Assembly (NCBI GenBank): GCA_965218555.1
Contig: OZ244625.1
Span: forward strand, 124,001 to 188,000
Length of the DNA: 64,000 nt
Source of the DNA: JAPPLB01 sp965218555
Lineage (GTDB): Bacteria > Acidobacteriota > Terriglobia > Bryobacterales > UBA6623
Direction of reading: 5' to 3'
A model generated the notes under the pieces. It ran no database searches. It saw only the letters and a list, made by a program, of their open reading frames with translations, and was not told where the DNA came from. Each line of letters starts with the position of its first letter. Within the stretch, counting starts at the first letter, position 1. This document shows, piece by piece, positions 57,447 to 64,000 of the stretch. Made by a program: the position numbers and the translations under genes.

Positions 57447-60263
57447 ATGAAAATTCCCGCCGGTCGCCTGTGGAGAGCGTTGCAGTGCGGGCCGTTCCCT
57501 GCCCTGGTCTTGGCCATTGCGGTGCTGGCCGCTCCTGCCTTGACCCGTGCCCAGGAAATCGATATCCCCTACGAAAAGTTCGTGCTCGACAACGGGCTGA
57601 CATTGATCGTCCACGAAGACCGAAAGACTCCTGTCGTCGCAGTCAATGTCTGGTATCACGTCGGCTCCAAGAACGAAAAGTCCGGCAAGACCGGCTTCGC
57701 GCACCTGTTCGAGCACCTGATGTTCAACGGGACGGAAAACTTCAACGACGACTACTTCAAGGCCCTCGACAAGGTCGGCGCGACCGACGTCAACGGTACG
57801 ACGAATAGCGATCGCACCAACTATTTTCAGAATGTACCGACTCCTGCTCTCGACTTCGTCCTTTGGTTGGAGTCCGACCGCATGGGACACCTGCTCGGCG
57901 CCGTCGACCAGGAGCGGCTTGACGAGCAGCGCGGGGTCGTCCAGAACGAAAAACGCCAAGGCGAGAACCAACCTTACGGTGTAACCCGTCAGCTCATCAC
58001 GGAGAACACCTACCCGGCCGGGCACCCTTATTCGTGGACGACCATCGGTTCGATGGAAGACCTGGAGGCGGCGAGCCTGGAGGACGTCCATGAATGGTTC
58101 AAGAAATACTATGGCCCTTCCAACGCCGTGATCGCGATCGCCGGTGATATCGACCCGCAGACCGCTAGAACCAAGGTCGAGAAGTATTTCGGTGACATTC
58201 CCGGCGGCGAACCCGTCGCCAAGCACCGCGCCTGGATCGCCAAGCGCAGCGGTGTTCACCGCCAGACGGTGCAGGACCGCGTCCCGCAAGCACGCATCTA
58301 CAAGGTCTGGAACATCCCCGAGATGGGGTCGCCGGAACTGCGGACGCTGGATCTCACCACCGACGTTCTCGGCTACGGCAAGAACTCGCGCCTCTATCGG
58401 CGTCTCGTCTATCAGGACCAGATCGCTACAAACGTCTCGGCCTATATTTACCCGCGTGAGATCGGCAGCCAACTGCACATCGTCGCCACGGCTCATCCGG
58501 ATGCCGACCTGACAGACGTGGAGAAGGCCCTGGACGAAGAGTTGGCGCGATTCCTTGAAGAAGGTCCCACTGAAGCCGAGTTGTCGCGCATCAAGACCCA
58601 ATTCCGTTCGCGCTTTATCCGCGGCATCGAGCGCATCGGCGGCTTCGGCGGCAAGAGCGACATCCTGGCGCAGAACGAGGTGTATGCGGGAACGCCCGAC
58701 TTCTTCAAAACCACGCTGCGCTGGGTCGCCGGAGAGACGGTCGAGAACATGAGAGCCGTCTCGCAAAAGTGGCTCTCTGACGGAGTCTATATCCTCGAAG
58801 TCCATCCGTTTCCGAAACTCACTCACAAGCCCGAAGGCGTCGACCGGTCGAAGCTCCCCGATGTCAGCGGCTTTCCCGACCTCAAGCTGCCTGCGATGCA
58901 GAAGGCCGAGCTTTCGAATGGTCTGAAGGTCGTCCTGGCCGAGCGGCCCCAGCTCCCTGTCGTCCAGGTGAACCTGATGGTCGCCGCCGGATATGCCTCA
59001 GACCAGTTCGCCGCGCCCGGCGTCGCCTCAATGACCGCGGACATGTTGGATGAGGGGACGAGGTCCCGCAGTGCACTCGAAATCAGCGAGTCCCTCGAAG
59101 CTCTCGGCGCCAATATGGGGGCGCGCGCCGGCTTGGACACCTCGACCGTCAGCCTGTCCGCGTTGAAAGAAAACCTCGACGCTTCGCTGGACCTGTTCGC
59201 GGACGTGATCCTCAATCCGACGTTTCCGGAGAAAGATTTCCAACGGCTCAAGAGGCAGCGACTGGCCCGCATTCAGCAAGAGAAGTCATCGCCCGTCGCA
59301 ACGGCGCTGCGTCTGCTGCCGGAATTGATCTACGGAGATGACCACGCATACGGCAATCCCTTGACCGGCAGCGGCACCGAAGAGTCCGTCAACGCCATGA
59401 AGAGAGAAGATCTCGTCGAGGCCTATCAGAAGTGGTTCCAGCCAAAGAACAGCACGATGATCGTCGTCGGCTCCACGACAATGGACGAAATCTTGCCTTA
59501 CCTGCAAGAGCGTTTCGCGTCTTGGAAAGGCGCCGCGGCAGCGCCGAAGAAGACTTTGGGGCAGGGCGAAAGCGTCGTCAAGTCGAGACTCTACCTCGTC
59601 GACAAGCCGGGAGCACTGCAATCGTTCATCCTCGCCGGCGTAACGGCCCCGCCGACCAACAATCCGGAAGAAATTGCCATCGAGACGATGAACAGCATTC
59701 TCGGCGGCAATTTCACTTCTCGCATCAACATGAACCTGCGTGAAGACAAGCACTGGTCTTACGGCGCCCGCAGCATGCTCATGGACGCTCGCGGGCCGAG
59801 ACTGTTCTTCGCTTACGCGCCGGTGCAGACGGACAAGACAAAAGAGTCGGTACAAGAACTTCAGAGGGAGTTGTCTGACATCTTGCTTGATCGTCCGCCC
59901 ACGGAAGAAGAGTTGGTGCGGTACCAACATCTCCAGACCACTCGTTTGCCGGGACGCTTCGAAACGAACGGTTCGCTGATGGGCGCGCTGCGCGAAATCA
60001 TCAACTTCGGCCTCCCCGAGGACTACTACGCCACCTACGCCGGAAAGCTGGCCGCGCTGGAGTTGGATGACATCAAGGCCGCCGCCGAACGCGTCATCAA
60101 GCCCAACCTCATGACCTGGATTGTCATCGGCGATCTGGCGAAGGTCGAAGAGGGCCTGAGACAACTTCAGTTCGACCAAGTCCAAAGGATGGACACCGAC
60201 GGTAACATCCTCAAGGATCAGACGGCCAATCCAAGCAAGACGCTACACCGCGGGGCTAGATGA
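57447..60263 (+). CDS. Secreted M16-family zinc peptidase, two-domain
   Basis: A 938-residue protein from the ATG giving MKIPAGRLWRALQCG; a signal peptide ends after ALTRAQ. The N-terminal half has the inverted zinc motif HxxEH at about 86-90 (HLFEH) with the downstream glutamate in DEQRGVVQNEKRQGENQPYG. The C-terminal half (from about 490, LSNGLKVVLAERPQLPVVQVNLMV) is a second, inactive M16 domain lacking HxxEH but ending with the usual R/Y pair in TSRINMNLREDKHWSYGARS. This active-inactive tandem matches the pitrilysin/PqqL-like periplasmic peptidases. It would degrade peptides in the periplasm. The stop overlaps the start of the next gene by 4 bases (ATGA), indicating an operon. Confidence 0.92.
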   Translation: MKIPAGRLWRALQCGPFPALVLAIAVLAAPALTRAQEIDIPYEKFVLDNGLTLIVHEDRKTPVVAVNVWYHVGSKNEKSGKTGFAHLFEHLMFNGTENFNDDYFKALDKVGATDVNGTTNSDRTNYFQNVPTPALDFVLWLESDRMGHLLGAVDQERLDEQRGVVQNEKRQGENQPYGVTRQLITENTYPAGHPYSWTTIGSMEDLEAASLEDVHEWFKKYYGPSNAVIAIAGDIDPQTARTKVEKYFGDIPGGEPVAKHRAWIAKRSGVHRQTVQDRVPQARIYKVWNIPEMGSPELRTLDLTTDVLGYGKNSRLYRRLVYQDQIATNVSAYIYPREIGSQLHIVATAHPDADLTDVEKALDEELARFLEEGPTEAELSRIKTQFRSRFIRGIERIGGFGGKSDILAQNEVYAGTPDFFKTTLRWVAGETVENMRAVSQKWLSDGVYILEVHPFPKLTHKPEGVDRSKLPDVSGFPDLKLPAMQKAELSNGLKVVLAERPQLPVVQVNLMVAAGYASDQFAAPGVASMTADMLDEGTRSRSALEISESLEALGANMGARAGLDTSTVSLSALKENLDASLDLFADVILNPTFPEKDFQRLKRQRLARIQQEKSSPVATALRLLPELIYGDDHAYGNPLTGSGTEESVNAMKREDLVEAYQKWFQPKNSTMIVVGSTTMDEILPYLQERFASWKGAAAAPKKTLGQGESVVKSRLYLVDKPGALQSFILAGVTAPPTNNPEEIAIETMNSILGGNFTSRINMNLREDKHWSYGARSMLMDARGPRLFFAYAPVQTDKTKESVQELQRELSDILLDRPPTEEELVRYQHLQTTRLPGRFETNGSLMGALREIINFGLPEDYYATYAGKLAALELDDIKAAAERVIKPNLMTWIVIGDLAKVEEGLRQLQFDQVQRMDTDGNILKDQTANPSKTLHRGAR

Positions 60264-61288
60264 CGTATCGACTCTTTATCCTGCTCGCATTCAGCATGAC
60301 GCTCGTTCGGGGAGAAGTCCATCGGGTGATCAACGAGCGCAACCACCACACGTTCGACCGCAACCATCCGGTCGAGGCCCGCATCCGGCCCGGCGACACG
60401 ATCATTACCAAAACCGTCGACTCGGCCGGCTGGGACTATCAAGGCCTGCGGAGGACAAAAACACACGGCAATCCTTTGACGGGGCCTTTCTACGTGGAGG
60501 GAGCCGAGCCGGGTGACGCTCTCGTGGCGCACCTGAAAAAGATTCGCCTGAACCGGAAGTGGGGCTATACGGCGGGGCGCATCTCTGGGTATGCCCTCAC
60601 GAAGGAATATCTTGAAACAAAGCAGTACCCGCCGCTGTATGAAAAGGCTCAGATTCTGGGCGGTCCGGAGAATTATCTGGCGGGCCGCACGGATCTGGTT
60701 CCGTGGGTGATCGATTTGGAGCGGAACACGGTACGGATGCGGGAGCCGGTCAGCCGCCGGATCCGGCTGGAGTTTCCGGCGCGTCCGCTGCTTGGCTGCA
60801 TCGGCGTGCCACCGGCGGGTGACGAGGCTCCGCGCTCGGGTCCGACCGGCAACTGGGGCGGCAACATGGATTACAAGGAGATTCGCGAGGGCGCGACGGT
60901 CTACATCCCCGTCTACCACAAAGGCGGCTTCCTGATGTTCGGCGACGGCCATGCGGTCCAAGGAGACGGCGAGGCCGTCGGCTCCGGCGTCGAGACCTCG
61001 CTGGACGTTGAAGTTGTGGTAGACCTCAAAAAGAAGGCCGAGCTTACGACGCTGCGAGTGGAGAACGAGAAGTACTTGATCAGCATTGGCAACAAGTCAG
61101 GGGACACACTGAACGAGGCATTGAAGATCGCTACGACCGACATGGTGCGCTGGTTGGAAGAAGAATACGAGCTGGAGCCTTGGGCAGCACATCAGTTGAT
61201 TGGCTTTCAAGGAGAGTACGATGTCGCGGCGATCGCGGGAACGATCGGCTGCAAGGTTCCCAAAACAGCGCTCGCCCGCCGGCCCTGA
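60260..61288 (+). CDS. Exported acetamidase/formamidase-family protein
   Basis: A 342-residue FmdA/AmdA-family amidase. A signal peptide is visible (YRLFILLAFSMTLVRGEV). Family motifs: VEARIRPGDTIITKTVDSAGWDYQG, GNPLTGPFYVEGAEPGDALVAHLKKI, RPLLGCIGVPPAGDE, GPTGNWGGNMDYKEIREGATVYIPVYHKGGFLMFGDGHAVQGDGE and VGSGVETSLDVEVVVDL. These contain the catalytic and metal-ligand residues of the family. Canonical members hydrolyse formamide or acetamide in the cytosol; this one appears periplasmic. Its start overlaps the M16 peptidase stop, so they are co-translated, and the exported aldolase-family gene follows about 100 bases later. Confidence 0.88.
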   Translation: MTYRLFILLAFSMTLVRGEVHRVINERNHHTFDRNHPVEARIRPGDTIITKTVDSAGWDYQGLRRTKTHGNPLTGPFYVEGAEPGDALVAHLKKIRLNRKWGYTAGRISGYALTKEYLETKQYPPLYEKAQILGGPENYLAGRTDLVPWVIDLERNTVRMREPVSRRIRLEFPARPLLGCIGVPPAGDEAPRSGPTGNWGGNMDYKEIREGATVYIPVYHKGGFLMFGDGHAVQGDGEAVGSGVETSLDVEVVVDLKKKAELTTLRVENEKYLISIGNKSGDTLNEALKIATTDMVRWLEEEYELEPWAAHQLIGFQGEYDVAAIAGTIGCKVPKTALARRP

Positions 61289-61386
61289 GTTACGGGGCAA
61301 TCCATGACATCGTGCGGCCGCCTGTATACGGTAGGCTGTTGAGTTTCCATTCGAGGCGTCATGAGCCCGACCGGACGGAGGTTCTT

Positions 61387-62337
61387 ATGAGGAAACTGTT
61401 TTTCGTTTTACCCATTGTCGGGTTGCTCTACATGTGGGTTGCACCGGACACAGGCGCTCAAACGAAGACCCGGCGGATCAATCGCGCCATCGAGATGCTG
61501 GAGCAGGACCAGACCATCTATTACTTCACCGAAGGTCGCGGAGGTAGCCAGGGCGGTTACAAGGAAGGGCTTGCGCTCGCGAAGACGTGGGCCGAGATGA
61601 TCATCTATGAGATGGAGTTCGGGGCATATGACCCGACCGAACTGCGTGAGTTCATGGCGGGGCTTGTCGCAGCCGGACCGACCCCGACTGGGCATCGAAC
61701 TCCCGCTGTCCAAGTCGTTCTACCTTTTGGGGGCTACGACGAAGCCACGGTCCGCGCGAACCACTGGATCGTCCAACAGGTGTTGGCTACCGGTGTTCAC
61801 GGAGTAACGATGAATCACGCGCGGACGCCGGGCGCCGTGCGCGCTTTCGTCGAGACAGCGCGGTTCGCACACCGCAAGGGGCCGGAGCCGATTGGCGAAG
61901 GCATGCGCGGCAATGGCGGGCAACTCAACGCATCGCGCATATGGGGCGTCACTCCGGGCGAGTACATTCGAAAGGCCGACCCCTGGCCGCTCAATCCCGA
62001 AGGCGAGTTGTTGCTGGGGCTCAAGATCGAAGACAAGTACGCACTGGATGTCTCCGAGCTCACCGCCAAGATGCCCGGTATCGGCTACGCCGAGTGGGGC
62101 CCGGGGGACATGGGCCTATCGTTCGGATTCCCCGAGCTGCACGATCCGCCGTATCCCGAAATCCTGCAGAAAGCCCGCGCCCGCGTGCTGGCGGCATGCA
62201 AGGCGGGCGGCATTGCTTTCCTCGACGTCGTGAAGGAGAACAATGTGGAAGACCGCATCCGCGAAGGGGTGCGGATCGGCGCGGCGAGCAGCAAGGCCAT
62301 CGCCGACAAAGGACGCGCTTTCAGCCGAGGCCGATAG
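61387..62337 (+). CDS. Exported HpcH/HpaI aldolase-family protein
   Basis: A 316-residue protein. The ATG at 61387 has GGAGG 5 bases upstream and opens a signal peptide (LFFVLPIVGLLYMWVAPDTGAQ). The rest is an HpcH/HpaI (2,4-dihydroxyhept-2-ene-1,7-dioate aldolase/citrate lyase beta) TIM barrel: AEMIIYEMEFGAYDPTELREFM, AVQVVLPFGGYDEATVRANHWIVQQVLATGVHGVTMNHARTPGAVRAFVETARF, IEDKYALDVSELTAKMPGIGYAEWGPGDMGLSFGFPELHD. The Glu and Asp metal ligands in the IEDKYAL and PGDMGLSFG region appear. Such enzymes cleave 2-keto-hydroxy acids in the cytosol; an export signal is unusual. The substrate is unknown. Confidence 0.85.
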   Translation: MRKLFFVLPIVGLLYMWVAPDTGAQTKTRRINRAIEMLEQDQTIYYFTEGRGGSQGGYKEGLALAKTWAEMIIYEMEFGAYDPTELREFMAGLVAAGPTPTGHRTPAVQVVLPFGGYDEATVRANHWIVQQVLATGVHGVTMNHARTPGAVRAFVETARFAHRKGPEPIGEGMRGNGGQLNASRIWGVTPGEYIRKADPWPLNPEGELLLGLKIEDKYALDVSELTAKMPGIGYAEWGPGDMGLSFGFPELHDPPYPEILQKARARVLAACKAGGIAFLDVVKENNVEDRIREGVRIGAASSKAIADKGRAFSRGR

Positions 62338-62353
62338 GTCGGACCCTCTGGTG

Positions 62354-63517
62354 CTAGGCTCCCAGGCCTTCCATGAAAAGGCCGGCGAGCTCGTCGGCGT
62401 TGCGGCGGTTCGCGGTCTCGTTAACGCGCAGGAGCAGACGGGTCCAGCCTTTCCCGCTTGCGGCACCCCCGGTTGAGATCGTCACGCCGGCTTTAAGCAG
62501 GTTGGCGCCGAGCTGCTTCGGGTCGGCCTTCACGTGAAGGGCGACAATGTTCGATCCGTTCGGGATACGCTCGACGCGGAATCGTGGATGGGCGTCGAGT
62601 TTCTCCCAGAGTTTCTCCGTGTTGTCGACAGAGGAGCGGTAGCGGTCCTCGAAGCCGTCCATGTAATGCAGCACGACGGAGGCGTACATCCAGGCCTTGG
62701 GCAGTGCGCCGCCGAACATGCGGCGTGTGTCGACCATCGGCTCGATGTATTTCCTGGGGCCGGCCACGACCGCACCACAGCCGCCGTTGAAGTACTTGTG
62801 CAGCGAGACGTAGAGCGTGTCGAACTGGTCGGCGTATTCTCGTATTGAGACACCTGAGTAGGCCGCGGCCAGAAACATCCTCGCACCGTCGAGGTGGGTG
62901 CGAACGCCTTGCTCACGGGCATAGGCGCAAATCTTCTTCATCTCGGTGAAATCGAAGACTTCTCCGTCCTTGCGCCGCACGGGCGACTCGATCATGATCG
63001 AGCCGACCGGCTTGTTGCCGCGCAGGCCGGCGTTCCATTCGACCTCCTCTTGCACTTCGCTGAGCGTAAACGTCGCTCGGCCCTTGCCCATGGGGATCAG
63101 TTCCAGATTGCTCAGAACCGGCCCGCAGTTGACGGAGTCGGCGTAGTAGTGGCTTTCGCGCGGGACGATGACCTTTGTGTCCGGGGCGGTGATATGCCGG
63201 ACAGCGATCTGATTCGCCAGTGTCCCCGTGCCAAAGAAGATCGCGGCTTCCTTGCCGAGCTTTTCGGCGAACTTGGCTTCCAGTTCGTCGATCGGGCCGC
63301 CGACCGAGTAGCGGTCGAGTTCGATCTTGTTTTCTTCGGTGACCTGCTGCAGCACGGCCGCCCATTCCCGCGGTTTGAGAGGGATGCCGTCTCCGGTGAA
63401 GTAGACGTGGCCGTCGGCGCCGAGGTCGAGCGTAGACTTGGCGGCTAACGCGGCAGAAGCGGAGCCGGCGAGCGTAGATGCGGCGCCCGCCGCGAGGAAG
63501 GTTCTGCGTGACTGCAT
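62354..63517 (-). CDS. Tat-exported PLP enzyme of the threonine aldolase/beta-eliminating lyase family
   Basis: A 387-residue fold-type I PLP enzyme. A twin-arginine leader is present (QSRRTFLAAGAASTLAGSASAALA). The enzyme part has GHVYFTGDGIPLKPREWAAVLQQV, DELEAKFAEKLGKEAAIFFGTGTLANQIAVR, VPRESHYYADSVNCGP, GSIMIESPVRRKDGEVF, VRTHLDGARMFLAAAYSG and the PLP lysine in LYVSLHKYFNGGCGAVVAGP. These match low-specificity L-threonine aldolase and related lyases. It would split beta-hydroxy amino acids, or act as a tyrosine-phenol-lyase-like enzyme. Export by the Tat route fits folded, cofactor-loaded proteins. It converges with the HpcH/HpaI gene 16 bases away. Confidence 0.87.
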   Translation of the reverse strand: MQSRRTFLAAGAASTLAGSASAALAAKSTLDLGADGHVYFTGDGIPLKPREWAAVLQQVTEENKIELDRYSVGGPIDELEAKFAEKLGKEAAIFFGTGTLANQIAVRHITAPDTKVIVPRESHYYADSVNCGPVLSNLELIPMGKGRATFTLSEVQEEVEWNAGLRGNKPVGSIMIESPVRRKDGEVFDFTEMKKICAYAREQGVRTHLDGARMFLAAAYSGVSIREYADQFDTLYVSLHKYFNGGCGAVVAGPRKYIEPMVDTRRMFGGALPKAWMYASVVLHYMDGFEDRYRSSVDNTEKLWEKLDAHPRFRVERIPNGSNIVALHVKADPKQLGANLLKAGVTISTGGAASGKGWTRLLLRVNETANRRNADELAGLFMEGLGA

Positions 63518-63588
63518 GGCTGGTGTTCTCCTTTGGAGTTCAGTCGCCGCTCATCGTGAAACAACTCGGCGGCTGTGCATGGAGGTCA

Positions 63589-63999
63589 CTATTCCGGGAT
63601 CGGCTTGGCTCGTTCCATGATCCAGGGGGGGAGTTCGCCCGCTTCGCCGAAGGCGCGGCCGTGGTAGTTGAACTCTTCCCCGTACTGGAAGCCGTGCTTC
63701 TGTCCGATGGCTTCGGCCAGCTCTTTGACATAGGCGCGGATGAGCTTGCGGGTGGAGGATTCGTTAATTTCGTCGAGCAGCGTCGTGGGCTTTCCGGCCA
63801 TTTGGAGTCGCGCCTTCGTGTGCACCGCGTAGCGATGGTTTCGGTTCCGCAAGGCCTGGATCACGGCCACCTTCTTGTTGAAGTTCTTCGTGATGTCAAC
63901 CGGCATGAACTTCGCCGCTCGGTGGCCGCCTTCGCCGGGACGGTACGGACGATACGTGGCGTAGTAGTAGGTTTCGCGCATGCCGTGACCGAGCAAGCC
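63589..63999 (-). CDS. Partial gene, possibly LmbE/PIG-L-like deacetylase C-terminus (5' end outside window)
   Basis: The frame is open to the right edge, so only the last 136 residues are seen. The visible part contains HGMRETYYYATYRPYRPGEGGHRAAKFMPVDITKNFNKKVAVIQALRNRNHRYAV and YGEEFNYHGRAFGEAGELPPW. The pattern V-DIT..F.KKV.A..A..S/N, followed by a helix and GxxYGEEF, resembles the end of LmbE/PIG-L deacetylases, but the zinc motif would be off-window and I cannot confirm it. It lies 71 bases from the start of the PLP lyase on the same strand and might form an operon with it, transcribed first. Confidence 0.4.
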   Translation of the reverse strand, partial: GLLGHGMRETYYYATYRPYRPGEGGHRAAKFMPVDITKNFNKKVAVIQALRNRNHRYAVHTKARLQMAGKPTTLLDEINESSTRKLIRAYVKELAEAIGQKHGFQYGEEFNYHGRAFGEAGELPPWIMERAKPIPE

Positions 64000-64000
64000 G

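Overview
The window is about 64 kb of GC-rich bacterial chromosome whose gene content points to the Acidobacteriota, most likely a Bryobacterales/Solibacter-type lineage. The hints are a glutamine-amidotransferase-like tail on an M14 carboxypeptidase, a CRTAC1-type TPR/FG-GAP/ASPIC protein, several sugar-phosphate-isomerase-like TIM-barrel proteins, a Tat-dependent sulfatase, a Gfo/Idh/MocA oxidoreductase and many exported versions of enzymes from normally cytosolic families. LpxD, a prepilin peptidase and lipoproteins indicate a diderm envelope. This placement is an inference from gene families; no marker gene such as 16S is present.

Layout. 1-6.2 kb: end of a secreted M14 peptidase, a conserved hypothetical gene, and a dnaK-dnaJ-hspR heat-shock operon on the minus strand. 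6.3-14 kb: thiE and a tartrate/isopropylmalate-type dehydrogenase, three TIM-barrel sugar isomerase-like genes (the third frameshifted), an SPFH protein and a glycogen phosphorylase. 14-16.1 kb: a decayed NHL-repeat gene, then a frameshifted protoglobin gene divergent from a Cys-rich MarR regulator, with a perfect palindrome over the predicted protoglobin start site. 16.3-21.8 kb: an SDR, fabV, tilS and ftsH. 22.2-24.5 kb: ergothioneine genes egtB-egtD. 24.6-26.7 kb: an hsdM relic and an ISNCY-type insertion sequence with doubled terminal motifs. 26.8-33 kb: a KamA-family radical SAM gene, tRNA-Arg(TCT), the CRTAC1 protein, a scarred area with an integrase relic and a duplicated msrA 3' end, then intact msrA. 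33-36.7 kb: sulfatase, YeiH-type transporter and cysteine synthase. 36.8-47.3 kb: an esterase-like hydrolase, an envelope operon (GT2, GT4, prepilin peptidase, lpxD), Gfo/Idh oxidoreductase, exported RidA, a 2-hydroxyacid dehydrogenase and PhoD phosphatase. 47.6-53.3 kb: NIPSNAP protein, dnaB, a RelB/RelE-like toxin-antitoxin pair, a secreted M42 peptidase and a membrane M50 peptidase. 53.6-64 kb: a membrane-anchored coiled-coil protein, an ankyrin lipoprotein, a frameshifted methyltransferase, an isochorismatase-like hydrolase, and a run of exported proteins (M16 peptidase, acetamidase/formamidase, HpcH/HpaI aldolase, Tat-signalled threonine-aldolase-like enzyme), ending in a gene cut by the window edge.

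Most of the window is core metabolism, protein quality control and envelope genes. The parts that deserve a second look are the MarR/protoglobin control region, the integrase/msrA scar, the 14-bp tandem repeat that breaks the transposase N-terminus, the repeated single-base frameshifts (three otherwise well-preserved genes) and the accumulation of export signals on enzymes of cytosolic families. I did not find a CRISPR array, prophage or rRNA operon.
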